Positions 17,858-27,294 are shown, numbered from the stretch's first letter. The stretch is 64,000 bases of DNA from Rugamonas rubra (GCF_900114705.1 NZ_FOTW01000010.1:246719-310718), one strand, 5' to 3'. A program made the numbers and translations. Notes: generated by a model from the sequence alone, not told the origin.

Positions 17858-19090
17858 CTAGCGCGGCGCGCTCGGCGGCTGGTAGCGCGCCAGCTCGAGC
17901 TTGCCGATCTGGTTGCGGTGCACCTCGTCGGGACCGTCGGCCAGGCGCAGCGAGCGGGCCGCCGCGTAGGCCGGCGCCAGGAAGGGGTCGCTCATGCCGC
18001 CGCCGCCCTGCACCTGGATGGCCCAGTCGATCACCCGGCAGGCCATGTTCGGCGCCGCCACCTTGATCATGGCGATCTCCTTGGCCGCCACCTTGTTGCC
18101 CACCGTGTCCATCATGTGCGCCGCGTTGAGCACCAGGAAGCGCGCCTGGTCGATCAGGATGCGCGCCTCGGCGATGCGCTCGAGCGTGACGCCTTGCTGC
18201 GCCAGCGGCTTGCCGAAGGCGACCCGGCCCAGCGAGCGGCGGCACATGTGCTCCAGCGCGCGCTCGGCCAGGCCGATCAGGCGCATGCAGTGGTGGATGC
18301 GGCCGGGGCCGAGGCGGCCTTGGGCGATCTCGAAGCCGCGCCCCTCGCCCAGCAGCAGATTGGCCACCGGCACGCGCACGTTCTCGAAGACGATCTCGGA
18401 GTGGCCGTGCGGCGCGTCGTCGAAGCCGAACACCGGCAGCTGGCGTTCGATGGTCACGCCCGGCGTGGCGCGCGGCACCAGGATCATCGACTGCTGCTGG
18501 TGGCGGCTGGGGTTGTTCGGATCGGTCTTGCCCATGAAGACGAACACCTGGCAGCGCGGATCGCCGCCGCCGGACGACCACCACTTGCGGCCGTTGATGA
18601 CGTACTCGTCGCCGTCGCGCACGATGCTGCTCTCGATGTTGGTGGCGTCCGACGAGGCCACGGCCGGCTCGGTCATGGCGAAGCAGGAGCGGATGCGGCC
18701 GGCCAGCAGCGGTTCGAGCCACTGGCGCTGCTGCTCGGCGCTGCCGTAGCGCGCCAGCACCTCCATGTTGCCGGTGTCCGGCGCCGAGCAGTTGAAGGCC
18801 TCGGCCGACCACAGCGCGCGGCCCATGATCTCGCACAGCGGCGCGTACTCCAGGTTGCTCAGGCCGGCGCCCAGCTCGGACTCGGGCAGGAACAGGTTCC
18901 ACAGGCCGGCGGCGCGCGCCAGCTCCTTCAACTCCTCCATCACGCGGGTCGGCAGCCAGGCGTCGCCGGCGGCGCGGTTGGCCTCGATCTCGGCGTGGAA
19001 GCGCGCCTCGTTCGGGTAGATGTGCTGGTCCATGAAGGCGTTCAGGCGTGCCTGCAACTGCTGTACCTTGGGGCTGTAGTCGAAGTCCAT
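17858..19090 (-). CDS. Acyl-CoA dehydrogenase, ACAD10/11-like
   Basis: A 410-residue flavoprotein. FAD and substrate motifs are [15 protein letters not shown] near residue 137-151, [11 protein letters not shown], and the C-terminal LADGPDEVH diagnostic for the ACAD10/11 branch. That branch handles 4-hydroxyacyl-CoA or branched substrates in some organisms, usually with a phosphotransferase partner; no such kinase is present here. The start at 19090 (MDFDYSPKV) is chosen because upstream residues are non-conserved. It lies downstream of the histidine phosphatase gene on the same strand, probably in one unit controlled by the divergent LysR. Confidence 0.85.
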   Translation of the reverse strand: MDFDYSPKVQQLQARLNAFMDQHIYPNEARFHAEIEANRAAGDAWLPTRVMEELKELARAAGLWNLFLPESELGAGLSNLEYAPLCEIMGRALWSAEAFNCSAPDTGNMEVLARYGSAEQQRQWLEPLLAGRIRSCFAMTEPAVASSDATNIESSIVRDGDEYVINGRKWWSSGGGDPRCQVFVFMGKTDPNNPSRHQQQSMILVPRATPGVTIERQLPVFGFDDAPHGHSEIVFENVRVPVANLLLGEGRGFEIAQGRLGPGRIHHCMRLIGLAERALEHMCRRSLGRVAFGKPLAQQGVTLERIAEARILIDQARFLVLNAAHMMDTVGNKVAAKEIAMIKVAAPNMACRVIDWAIQVQGGGGMSDPFLAPAYAAARSLRLADGPDEVHRNQIGKLELARYQPPSAPR

Positions 19091-19176
19091 GTGCTGCTCC
19101 TGTGTGGAAAATGCGGACGTAGGGGGGCCTTGGCGCCCCGCCCGGGGCGCCTTGGTCACATCGGAAATTGGATGGG

Positions 19177-19890
19177 CTAGCGGTAGGTGACGCTACCCGC
19201 TTCGCCCAGCCACTCCAGGTGGGCGTAGTTGTTCAGGTAGGCCAGGCTGGTTTGGCCGGGCCGGTGCAGCACCTTGCTGACGGCGCCGTTGACCATGCCC
19301 ATGCTCAGCTCCACCACCTGCTGGTCGTCCAGCCCCAGCACGTGCTGCACCAGCGCGGAGATGGTGCCGCCGGAGGTGAACACGATGCAGTTCTGCACGC
19401 CGTCGGCCTGGGTTTGGGCGCACAGGCGCTCGAAGGCGGCCACGCAGCGGGCCCGGAAGGCCGGCCAGCTCTCGTCGTAGTCGTGGTCGTGGGCGCCGCC
19501 CATCCAGCGCGCCATGGCGTCGCGGAACAGCTGCTCGAAGGCGCGCAGCGGCTGCTCCTGGCGCGCCATCATCAGCTTGAATTCGGCCGGGTCGGCGAAC
19601 TCGGGACACAGGCGCAGCAGCACCTGGTGGTGGTCGAACTCGGCGAAGCCGGCGTCGGTCTGCCACTCGGTCTCCAGCAGCAGCGCGCGCGGCAGCTCGG
19701 CCAGGCAGCTGTCGGCGCTCTGGCGGTGGCGCTGCATGCCGCCGGTGACGACGCGGCCGAAGCCCTGGCGGCAGTTGGCGAACCACTGGCCCAGCAGGCG
19801 CGTCTGCTCGTAGCCCAGCGGCGACAGCTGGTCGTAGTTGGCGCTGCCGAAGGAGGCCTGGCCGTGGCGCACCAGATAGATATGTCCCAT
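19177..19890 (-). CDS. Histidine phosphatase family protein
   Basis: A 237-residue phosphoglycerate-mutase-like phosphatase. The catalytic motif [11 protein letters not shown] lies at residues 4-14. The second arginine/histidine region is in [13 protein letters not shown] and the late histidine region near FTSGGTIS. The start at 19890 ([10 protein letters not shown]) fits the family; the upstream extension is not conserved. Histidine phosphatases of this type recur beside ACAD11-like dehydrogenases, so it may act on a phosphorylated acyl-CoA intermediate or on a metabolite of the same pathway. This is inference from neighbourhood. Confidence 0.82.
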   Translation of the reverse strand: MGHIYLVRHGQASFGSANYDQLSPLGYEQTRLLGQWFANCRQGFGRVVTGGMQRHRQSADSCLAELPRALLLETEWQTDAGFAEFDHHQVLLRLCPEFADPAEFKLMMARQEQPLRAFEQLFRDAMARWMGGAHDHDYDESWPAFRARCVAAFERLCAQTQADGVQNCIVFTSGGTISALVQHVLGLDDQQVVELSMGMVNGAVSKVLHRPGQTSLAYLNNYAHLEWLGEAGSVTYR

Positions 19891-19941
19891 TGCTCGTCTC
19901 GTCTGCTGAAGAATAAGCCATAGCATACCGCCGCGACTATA

Positions 19942-19956
19942 ATTCATCAAATGAAT
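19942..19956. promoter_or_regulatory. LysR-type operator between histidine phosphatase and LysR genes
   Basis: ATTCAT-CAA-ATGAAT is a perfect 6-bp inverted repeat that fits the T-N11-A pattern of LysR boxes. It lies in the 92-bp divergent promoter gap. Confidence 0.6.
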
Positions 19957-19982
19957 AGTATTAATGCGGAACTATAAATGCC

Positions 19983-20894
19983 ATGCATATATCCAGAGTC
20001 GACCTGAACCTGTTCATCGTCTTCGAGGCGATCTACTCCGAGGGCAGCCTGACCCGCGCCAGCCTGAAGATGAACCTGACCCAGCCGGCCATCAGCCACG
20101 CGCTGGGCCGGCTGCGCCAGTTGTTCGACGACCCGCTGTTCGAGCGCCAAGGCCACGTGATGGTGCCCACGCCGCTGGCGCGCAGCATGATCGAGCCGGT
20201 GCGCCAGTCGCTGCGCGGCTTCGAGCTGACCCTGAACGGCGCCGAGCGCTTCGACCCGGCCAGCAGCACGCGCAGCTTCACGCTGGCACTGCGCGACGTG
20301 CTGGAGGCGACCATGCTGCCGCCGCTGATGGCCGGCATCGCCGCGCAGGCGGCCGGCGTCGGCCTGAACGCGCTGCAGGTCGGCCGCCGCGAGCTCGAGA
20401 GCGAGCTGGCCGGCGGCACCCTGGACGCGGCCATCGACGTGCTGCTGCCGCTGTCGCCGGAGATCCGCCACACCCAGCTGGTGATGGACCAGACGGTGGT
20501 GCTGGCGCGCCACGGCCACCCCGCCGTGCGGGGCGCGCTGGACTTGGACGGCTATCTGCGCCAGGAGCACATCCTGGCCAGCTCGCGCCGCCGCGGGCCG
20601 GGGCTGGAGGACGTGGAGCTGAGCCGGCTCGGTTTGCAGCGCCGCGTCAAGCTGCGCTGCCAGCACTATTACGCCGCCTGCCGCGTGGTCAGCCAAACCG
20701 ACCTGCTGCTGACCATGCCGGAGCGCCTGGCGCGCGTGGTCAACCAGCAGTTCGACAACCAGATGCTGCCCTTCCCCCTGCCCATGCCGGGGCTGGACGT
20801 GCACCTGTATTGGCACGCCAACGTCGACACCGACCCGGCCAACGCCTGGCTGCGCCAGCGCGTCATCGAGGCGGTCGGCGCGCTGCCGGGCTAG
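19983..20894 (+). CDS. LysR-family transcriptional regulator
   Basis: A 303-residue regulator. The N-terminal winged helix-turn-helix reads DLNLFIVFEAIYSEGSLTRAS and LTQPAISHALGRLR, followed by DDPLFER, typical of LysR. The rest is the effector-binding domain. The NodD-like architecture (HISRVDLNLF) suggests the ToxR/NodD-like subgroup. An ATG five bases upstream is out of frame. It is divergent from the histidine phosphatase/acyl-CoA dehydrogenase pair and most likely controls it through the inverted repeat at 19942-19956. Confidence 0.88.
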   Translation: MHISRVDLNLFIVFEAIYSEGSLTRASLKMNLTQPAISHALGRLRQLFDDPLFERQGHVMVPTPLARSMIEPVRQSLRGFELTLNGAERFDPASSTRSFTLALRDVLEATMLPPLMAGIAAQAAGVGLNALQVGRRELESELAGGTLDAAIDVLLPLSPEIRHTQLVMDQTVVLARHGHPAVRGALDLDGYLRQEHILASSRRRGPGLEDVELSRLGLQRRVKLRCQHYYAACRVVSQTDLLLTMPERLARVVNQQFDNQMLPFPLPMPGLDVHLYWHANVDTDPANAWLRQRVIEAVGALPG

Positions 20895-20918
20895 CCGGCG
20901 CGGCGCGCCGCTAACGCA

Positions 20919-21545
20919 TCAGCAGCCGGCCTGGCCGGACGCGGCCAGCGCGCGCACCGCCTTGGCGATGTCGGCGCCGATCTGCAGCACGGCGCGGCGG
21001 TGGCCGGCCACCAGCGCGTCGTAGCCGGAGCCGGCCGGCAGCGACTGGTTGGCCACGCTGCGGCAGGTCAGCACGGCGCCGCTGCCGACCCGGCGCACGC
21101 TCCACACGGCGTCGATCAGCGCGTACTGGCCGGGCGCCGATTCGAAGCGCTGCACATTGGTGCTGATGCGGTAGACGGCGGCCTGCTCCGGCGTCGGCGT
21201 GCGGAACACGTCGATGGCGCCCAGCTCGCCGGTGACGGCCAGCGACAGCGCCTGCCCCAGCTCGGCCGCCAGCGGCGCCGACCAGCGCTCCTGCTCGAGC
21301 AGCTCGACCCGGCCAGGGCCGGCCGCCACCACCAGTTGGTTGCGGCTGACCTGCTGCGGCACGCTGACCGCCTGCAGCTCGATGAACAGCACGCCGCCGG
21401 CGCCGGCCGGCGCCGCCGGCGCGCCGCCGCTGAGGCTATAGAAGCGTTCGACCGGCGGCGTGGCGCAGCCGGCCAGCGCCAGCAGCATCGTCAGCGCCGA
21501 CAGCGCGGCCATTCGTGGCGCCTTGCGGCAAGCGGACACACTCAT
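20919..21545 (-). CDS. pqiC: Intermembrane-transport lipoprotein PqiC
   Basis: A 208-residue outer-membrane-type lipoprotein with a lipobox (LLALAGC, Cys near 27) and the PqiC/ABC-auxiliary fold seen in ERFYSLSGG and in the QLVVAAGPGRVELLEQERW strand region. It overlaps pqiB by four bases (ATGA). With PqiA and PqiB it forms the Pqi system, an MCE tunnel that moves lipids between inner and outer membranes and helps withstand membrane stress. Confidence 0.88.
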   Translation of the reverse strand: MSVSACRKAPRMAALSALTMLLALAGCATPPVERFYSLSGGAPAAPAGAGGVLFIELQAVSVPQQVSRNQLVVAAGPGRVELLEQERWSAPLAAELGQALSLAVTGELGAIDVFRTPTPEQAAVYRISTNVQRFESAPGQYALIDAVWSVRRVGSGAVLTCRSVANQSLPAGSGYDALVAGHRRAVLQIGADIAKAVRALAASGQAGC

Positions 21546-23158
21546 TTCTGATCTCCTTTTTTACCGCGCAACAGCGACTCGGGATGCCGCTCCAGATAGT
21601 CCGACAGCGCGTTCAACGATTGCAGCGTCTGCGTCAACTGCTGCAGCGCCTCGCGCAGGTCGGACTGCACCGGCGAATCCTTCTGCAGCACCTGCTCGGC
21701 CGCGCCGAAGGTCTGCTTGGCCGCGCTCAGCGTGCCGCGCATCTCCGGCACCACCTGGGCGTCGAGCTGCTTGAACAGCAGGTTGGCGCTCTTCAGCGTT
21801 TGGTTCAGATTGTTGCCGATGTCGGCGAACGGCACCTGGTCGAGCTTCTTGGCGATGCTGGCGATCTGGTCCTGCAGCTCGTCCAGGCTGTTCGGCACCG
21901 TCGGCACCTCGAGCGGATACTGCGCCAGGTTCAGCTTGGCCGCCGGCGCCTTGGGGAAGAAGTCCAACGCGATGTACAACTGGCTGGTCAGCAGGTTCCC
22001 CGTGCGCAGCTGGGCGCGCAGGCCACGGCTGACCATGCGCTCCAACACCTGCGGGCCGACGTTGTGGTCGCGCTCGTCGGCGATGGCCTGCTGGAAGCGC
22101 TTGCCCAGACGAGCCGGATACAGGTTCACCGTGACCGGCATGCGGAAGCTCTTCTTCACCGGGTCGTACTCGACGCCGACCGAACGCACCTCGCCCAGCA
22201 CGATGCCGCGGAAGTCCACCGGCGCGCCGGGCGACAGGCCGCGCAGCGACTGGTCGAAGTAGAACACCGAGGTGATCGGCTCGCCATCCGGCTCGAGCAT
22301 CGCGCTGGCCAGGTCGGGCGCCAACTGGAAGCTGGCGCCGTTGGCCGCCGGCTTCTCCGAGCCCGGTCCGTTGTAGATGGTCTCGAAGGAGATGCCGCCC
22401 ACCACCAGCGCCGCCAACGACTGCGTGTTGAGCTTGAAGCCGTTCGAATCGAGCCGCACGTCGATGCCGCTGGCATGCCACCAGCGCGTGTTCTGGCTGA
22501 CGAAGGACTCGTAGGGCGCGTTGACGAACACCGTCATGGTGACGCCGCCGCCCTCCTTGTCGAGCGAATAGCCGATCACCTGGCCGACCTGGATGCGGCG
22601 GTAGAACACCGGCGAGCCGATGTCGATCGAGCCCAGGCTGTCGCCGTGCAGCGTGTACTGGCGGCCCTTCTGGTCGCCGGTCACCTGTGGCACCTGCTCC
22701 AGGCCGACGAACTCCTCGCGCTGCTCGCTGGCCTTGCCGGCGTCGACGCCGATGTAGGCGCCCGACAGCAGCGTGCCCAGGCCGGACACGCCGCTGGCGC
22801 CGACCCGTGGCCGCACCACCCAGAAGCGCGTGTCGGCCGCCGTGAAGCGCCGCGCCTCCTTGCTCATGTCGATCGTCACCAGCACCTTCGACAGGTCGGG
22901 CGCCAGGCGGATCGCCCGCACCAGGCCGATGTCGACGTCCTTGTACTTGACCTTGGTCTTGCCCGGCTCCAGGCCGTCGCCGCTGTGGAAGCTGACCGTC
23001 ACCGTCGGCCCCTGGTCGAGCACCGACTTGACCACCAGGCCCAGGCCGATCAAGGCCGCCAGCAAGGGGATCAGCCAGACCAGCGAAGGCAGCCAGCGGC
23101 TGGCCGGTTCCACGTCCGGCGTGGGCAGGCGCGCCGGGTCGCCCTCGTTTTCAATCAT
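21542..23158 (-). CDS. pqiB: MCE-domain intermembrane transport protein PqiB
   Basis: A 538-residue protein with one N-terminal membrane anchor (LVWLIPLLAALIGLGLVV) and three MCE domains, recognisable by repeats such as VSFHSGDGLEPGKTKVKYKD, SPVFYRRIQVGQVIGY and GAPVDFRGIVLGEVRSVG. A long helical C terminus (about 440-530) should form the tunnel needle. The start at 23158 lies eight bases after GGAGGA and inside the end of pqiA. The gene is the middle of a pqiA-pqiB-pqiC operon with overlapping ends. Confidence 0.9.
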   Translation of the reverse strand: MIENEGDPARLPTPDVEPASRWLPSLVWLIPLLAALIGLGLVVKSVLDQGPTVTVSFHSGDGLEPGKTKVKYKDVDIGLVRAIRLAPDLSKVLVTIDMSKEARRFTAADTRFWVVRPRVGASGVSGLGTLLSGAYIGVDAGKASEQREEFVGLEQVPQVTGDQKGRQYTLHGDSLGSIDIGSPVFYRRIQVGQVIGYSLDKEGGGVTMTVFVNAPYESFVSQNTRWWHASGIDVRLDSNGFKLNTQSLAALVVGGISFETIYNGPGSEKPAANGASFQLAPDLASAMLEPDGEPITSVFYFDQSLRGLSPGAPVDFRGIVLGEVRSVGVEYDPVKKSFRMPVTVNLYPARLGKRFQQAIADERDHNVGPQVLERMVSRGLRAQLRTGNLLTSQLYIALDFFPKAPAAKLNLAQYPLEVPTVPNSLDELQDQIASIAKKLDQVPFADIGNNLNQTLKSANLLFKQLDAQVVPEMRGTLSAAKQTFGAAEQVLQKDSPVQSDLREALQQLTQTLQSLNALSDYLERHPESLLRGKKGDQK

Positions 23159-24527
23159 GTGTTCCTCCAGAAGATTCAATACGATTCGAATGCGGTAAGG
23201 CGGGCGGCGTTGGCGTCAACGGCGGCGGTGCCGCCGGCGCAGGCGGCCCGGCGGCATCCCAGATCAGCCGTGGGTCGAACTGCAGCGAGGCCAGCATGGT
23301 CAGCACCACCACCGCGCAGAAGGCCAGCGCGCCGGGGCCGGCGGTGATCACCGCCAGCGTCTGGAAGCGCACCAGCGCCACCGTCAGCGTGATGACGAAG
23401 ATGTCCAGCATCGACCAGCGGCCGACGAACTCGACCAGCCGGTACAACACCGTGCGCTGGTAGGGCCGCCAGCGCGAGCGGCGCTGCGCCGTCCAGGCCA
23501 GCAGCGACAGCGCGGCCAACTTGGCCACCGGCACCACGATGCTGGCGATGAAGATGATGGCGGCCAGCGCCGGCGAGCCGCTGGTCCAGAAGTAGACCAC
23601 GCCGCTGATGATGGTGTCGTCCTGCTTGCCGAACAGCGAGTGGGTGTACATCACCGGCAGCAGGTTGGCCGGAATGTAGAGGATGGCGGCGGCCAGCAGC
23701 AAGGCCCAGGTGCGACCGATGCTGTCGGGGTGGCGCCGGTGCAGCGTCTTGTCGCAGCGGGCGCAATGCTGGTGCTGGTGCTGGTGCTGGTGCTGCTTGC
23801 CCAAGTCCGGCGCCACCAGGCCGCAGGCGTGGCACAACAGCGGCGCGCGGCCGCCGCCGAGCAGCGCGCGCTCGTCCTGCGCGGCACGCGGCAGCAGGCG
23901 GTCGCCCAGCTCCCACAGCGCGCGCGGCTCGTAGGCGACGACGAAGGCCAGCATCGCCGTCAGCGCGCCAAAGGCGAACAGGCCGGGCTGCACCAGCACC
24001 TGCGCCAGGCTGGTCATTTTGACGATGGTGATCAGGATGCCGATCATCAGCACCTCGGTCATGCCCCAGTGGCGCGCCGCGCTGACGGCGCGCAGCAGGC
24101 GGTGGAAGCCCGGCAGCACGCGGCCGGCGCGCAGCCCCAGCGTGACGTACAGCAGCGCGCCCAACTCGACCGCCGGGAACAGGATGGTGCTCAGGAAGAC
24201 GATGGCGGCCACCAGCTGCATCTGCTCCCGCCACAGCACGACGATGGCGCCGAACAGCGTGGCCGACGAGCGCAGGCCGTTGACCTCCAGCTCGACGATG
24301 GGGCAGAACTGGGCGATCAGGAAGGTGAGGATGGCGCCGAGGACGATGGCGGCCATGCGCTCCGGGCCGGCGCCGCTGCCGCGATACAGCACCGAGCGGC
24401 AGCGCACGCAGCGCGCCTTTTGGCGCGGGCCGAGCGGCGCCTTGCGGTGCAGGGTGCCGCATTCATGACAGCTGATCAGATCGTATCGAGGCACGGGGTC
24501 GCGGTGGCTTGGTCGTGGCAGCATCAT
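23151..24527 (-). CDS. pqiA: Inner-membrane protein PqiA (two PqiA domains)
   Basis: About 458 residues; the start is set at tandem ATGs at 24527/24524, the first reasonable codons before the conserved SCHECGTLH. Each half has a zinc ribbon (CHEC/CVRC and CHAC/CARC) followed by four transmembrane segments, the usual duplicated PqiA layout. The second ribbon contains an unusual Gln-His repeat (KQHQHQHQHQH) just before CARC, encoded by a hexanucleotide repeat. PqiA anchors the Pqi lipid-transport assembly in the inner membrane. The last codons overlap the pqiB start. Confidence 0.88.
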   Translation of the reverse strand: MMLPRPSHRDPVPRYDLISCHECGTLHRKAPLGPRQKARCVRCRSVLYRGSGAGPERMAAIVLGAILTFLIAQFCPIVELEVNGLRSSATLFGAIVVLWREQMQLVAAIVFLSTILFPAVELGALLYVTLGLRAGRVLPGFHRLLRAVSAARHWGMTEVLMIGILITIVKMTSLAQVLVQPGLFAFGALTAMLAFVVAYEPRALWELGDRLLPRAAQDERALLGGGRAPLLCHACGLVAPDLGKQHQHQHQHQHCARCDKTLHRRHPDSIGRTWALLLAAAILYIPANLLPVMYTHSLFGKQDDTIISGVVYFWTSGSPALAAIIFIASIVVPVAKLAALSLLAWTAQRRSRWRPYQRTVLYRLVEFVGRWSMLDIFVITLTVALVRFQTLAVITAGPGALAFCAVVVLTMLASLQFDPRLIWDAAGPPAPAAPPPLTPTPPALPHSNRIESSGGTHD

Positions 24528-24587
24528 ACGATAAAAGCAAGCTTCCCGGCGATCGCGGAACGTCGGCAAAAAACCGCAGCACAAACT

Positions 24588-24626
24588 AGGGTCAGACTCC
24601 CCGCCTTGGCGCTAGGGTCTGACCCT
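24588..24626. repeat. Palindromic dispersed repeat, degenerate copy 2
   Basis: AGGGTCAGACTCC (24588-24600) and AGGGTCTGACCCT (24614-24626) flank a 13-base spacer. It is a decayed version of the GGGGTCAGACCCC family and lies between pqiA and the M20 gene. Confidence 0.65.
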
Positions 24627-24696
24627 GGCTTGCTGCCGTTGGGCGGTCTTGTCGCCGCCGGCGCCTAGACGAAAAGCGCGCAGGACGCCGCGAAAA

Positions 24697-25929
24697 TCAA
24701 GCGCCGAGGAAGTCCAGCAGCGTCATCGCCACCACCTTGGTGGCCTTGCGCAGGTCCTCCAGCGCCAGCCGCTCGTCGCCCTTCTTGGCGTTCGACTCCG
24801 GCACCGTGCGCGGGCCGGCGCCGTACAGCACGGCCGGAATGCCGTGCTCGCCGTACAGGCGCGCGTCGGCGTACAGCGGCGTGCCCTGCGCCGGAATCAG
24901 CTCGCCGAGCACCGTCTGCGCGTTCTGCTGCAGGTGCGCCACCAGCTGCTCGCTGCCCGGCTGCGGCCGCAGCGCGTGCGACAGCAACAGGCGCTTGATC
25001 TCGACGCGGATGCCGGGCTGGCCGCGCACCGCCTCCTCGATCAGCGCGCGCACCTGCGCCTCGACCGCCGCCGGGTCCTCCTCCGGAATCATGCGGCGGT
25101 CCATCTTCAGCACCACCTGGCCCGGCACCACGTTGGTGTTGGTGCCGCCGTCGATGCGGCCGACCAGCATGGTCGGCGAATCGATGCCCGGCACCTTGGA
25201 CTTGATCTTCTTCAGCTCCGGCAGCTGGCCGTAGATCGCGTTGAGGATGCGCGTGGCCGCCTGCAGCGCGTCGTGTCCGGTCTCCGGCATGGCGCCGTGG
25301 CCGGACTTGCCCAGCACGGTGATCTCGAACTGCAAACAGGCGTTGTGCGCGGTGACGATGTTGTAGCTGAAGCCGGCGGCGATGACGAAGTCCGGCTTGG
25401 TCAGCTTCTGCTCCAGCAGCCAGCCCGGGCCGAGCAGGCCGCCGAACTCCTCGTCGTAGGTGAAGTGCAGCTCCAGCGCGCCCTTCAGCGGCGCGCCCAG
25501 CGCCTCCAGCGCGCGCGTGGCGAAGATGTAGGTGGCGAAGTCGCACTTGGAGACGGCGGCGGCGCGGCCGTAGATAAAGCCGTCCTGCACCACGCCGCCG
25601 TAGGGCGGGAAGCTCCAACCCTCGCCCGGCGGCACCACGTCGCCGTGGGCGTTCAGCGCCACCGTCGGGCCGCCGGCCTGGTAGGGGCGGCGCACGATCA
25701 GGTTGGTGATGCTCTCCATGCCGTAGTCGCGCACCGTCTGCTGCGGCACGGCGTGCTTCTCGGCGCTCCAGCCGTAGGCCTTGACCAGCTCGGCGACGGT
25801 GTCGGCGTGCGGCGCGTTGTTGCCCGGCGGGGTGTCGGTCGGCACGCGCAACACCTGCTGCAGAAAGCCGACCTCCTCGTCGAAGTGGGCGTCGATCCAG
25901 CTGGCCAGTTGTTCTTTTTTCGAGCTCAT
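24697..25929 (-). CDS. M20-family amidohydrolase/deacylase
   Basis: A 410-residue zinc-hydrolase-like protein of the ArgE/DapE/carboxypeptidase superfamily. H95 and D97 (LNAHGDVV) and E160-E161 (TYDEEFGG) supply metal ligand and catalytic positions, and the lid domain has SGHGAMPETG. The usual GRGxxDMKG metal-bridging motif reads GRAAAVSKCD (121-130), with valine at the usual Asp position, so the metal site may be altered or a subfamily variant. It follows puuD on the same strand after a short tandem-repeat gap. A role in purine or ureide breakdown is possible from that context; the substrate is unknown. Confidence 0.78.
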   Translation of the reverse strand: MSSKKEQLASWIDAHFDEEVGFLQQVLRVPTDTPPGNNAPHADTVAELVKAYGWSAEKHAVPQQTVRDYGMESITNLIVRRPYQAGGPTVALNAHGDVVPPGEGWSFPPYGGVVQDGFIYGRAAAVSKCDFATYIFATRALEALGAPLKGALELHFTYDEEFGGLLGPGWLLEQKLTKPDFVIAAGFSYNIVTAHNACLQFEITVLGKSGHGAMPETGHDALQAATRILNAIYGQLPELKKIKSKVPGIDSPTMLVGRIDGGTNTNVVPGQVVLKMDRRMIPEEDPAAVEAQVRALIEEAVRGQPGIRVEIKRLLLSHALRPQPGSEQLVAHLQQNAQTVLGELIPAQGTPLYADARLYGEHGIPAVLYGAGPRTVPESNAKKGDERLALEDLRKATKVVAMTLLDFLGA

Positions 25930-25938
25930 GGTGGTGTC

Positions 25939-25994
25939 CTTTGTGCGGTGTTCTTTGTGCGGTGTTACTTGTGCGGTGTTACTTGTGCGGTGTT
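25939..25994. repeat. 14-bp tandem repeat, four copies
   Basis: Four contiguous copies of (C/A)(T/C)TTGTGCGGTGTT: two CTTTGTGCGGTGTT units (25939-25966) and two ACTTGTGCGGTGTT units (25967-25994). The array fills the gap between puuD and the M20 gene and includes part of the puuD stop codon. Confidence 0.9.
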
Positions 25995-27210
25995 ACTTGG
26001 CGCCGGCTTCGAACCAAGCGCCGATGGCGGCCCGTTCGGCATCCGTCATGTTGGTCAGGTTGCCGATCGGCATAGCCTTCAGCTGCACCGCCTGCTTGTA
26101 GATCTTCTCCGACTGCTGGCGGATCTGCTCGGCGCCGTCGAACATCACGCCGGCCGGCGCGGTGGCGAAGCCGGGCTGGCTGGGATGGGCCGAGTGGCAG
26201 CTGACGCAGCGCTGCGCGACGATGACCTGCACCTTGGTGAAGGCGGCGGCCGGATCGGCCACGGCCACGGCGGCGGCGGGGCGCGGCGGCGCGATCGCCA
26301 CCGCCACGGCCAGCAGCAGCGCCACGCCAAACATTGGATAGCGCCACTCGGTGCGGCCCTTGTGGCGCAGGTTGAAGAAGTGGCGGATCGACACGCCGGC
26401 CGCCATGATGAAGGCCAGCACCAGCCAGGCGCGGTCGTTGCGGTAGGTCATCGCGTAGTGGTTGCTGATCATGATGAACAGCACCGGCAGCGTGAAGTAG
26501 TTGTTGTGCACGCTACGCTGCTTGGCGCGCTGGCCGTGCACCGGATCGGGCAGGCCGCCGGCCGCCATCGCCTCGACCATTTTGCGCTGGCCGGGAATGA
26601 TCAGCATCAGCACGTTGGCCACCATGATGGTGCCGATCATCGCGCCGACGTGGATGTAGGCGGCGCGGCCGCTGAGCCAGTGCGTCAGGCCGAAGCCGGC
26701 GGCGACGATCAGCGCGAACACCACCACGCCGAACCAAAAGTCGTGCTTGCCCAGCGGCGAGCGGCACAGCAGGTCGTACACGGTCCAGCCGACCAGCAGG
26801 CTGCCGAGGCCGAGGCCGACCGCCTGCCAGCTGCCGATATCGGCCACATCCTTGTCGATCATCATCGCCTGGGCGTTGAAGTAGTAGGCGATGGTCAGCA
26901 GCGCGAAGCCGGACAGCCAGGTGGTGTAGGCCTCCCATTTGAACCAGTGCAGGTCCTTCGGCAGTTCGGCCGGCGCCACCAGGTATTTTTGCGGGTTGTA
27001 GAAGCCGCCGCCGTGCACCGCCCACAGCTCGCCCGAGACGCCCTTCTTGGCCAGGTCGGAACCGGGCGCCGGCGGGCGGATCGAATTGTCCAGCCAGACG
27101 AAATAGAACGAGGCGCCGATCCAGGCGATGCCGGTGATCACGTGCAGCCAGCGGACGATCAGGTTGAGCCATTCCAGGCCGTACGGGATCAAATAGGCGA
27201 ACAAGTCCAT
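25993..27210 (-). CDS. puuD: Membrane urate hydroxylase PuuD
   Basis: A 405-residue membrane enzyme that oxidises urate to 5-hydroxyisourate with electrons passed to cytochrome c. Residues 1-300 hold about eight transmembrane segments with the urate-oxidase N-terminal features (WLHVITGIAWIGASFYFVWLDN, GGGFYNPQKY). After a further hydrophobic segment, a C-terminal c-type cytochrome carries the heme site CVSCH near 343 and an axial Met region (AMPIGN). The stop codon overlaps the 14-bp tandem repeat. It is divergent from a LysR gene that is its likely regulator. Later ureide-pathway genes (uraH, uraD, allantoinase) are not in the window. Confidence 0.9.
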   Translation of the reverse strand: MDLFAYLIPYGLEWLNLIVRWLHVITGIAWIGASFYFVWLDNSIRPPAPGSDLAKKGVSGELWAVHGGGFYNPQKYLVAPAELPKDLHWFKWEAYTTWLSGFALLTIAYYFNAQAMMIDKDVADIGSWQAVGLGLGSLLVGWTVYDLLCRSPLGKHDFWFGVVVFALIVAAGFGLTHWLSGRAAYIHVGAMIGTIMVANVLMLIIPGQRKMVEAMAAGGLPDPVHGQRAKQRSVHNNYFTLPVLFIMISNHYAMTYRNDRAWLVLAFIMAAGVSIRHFFNLRHKGRTEWRYPMFGVALLLAVAVAIAPPRPAAAVAVADPAAAFTKVQVIVAQRCVSCHSAHPSQPGFATAPAGVMFDGAEQIRQQSEKIYKQAVQLKAMPIGNLTNMTDAERAAIGAWFEAGAK

Positions 27211-27294
27211 GGCTTCCTTCTGCGGGTTGGCTTTTAAGGCGATAGATGCGGCGAATTTACAGAAGATAGCCGGTATTGGTTCCGACCAGATGAA

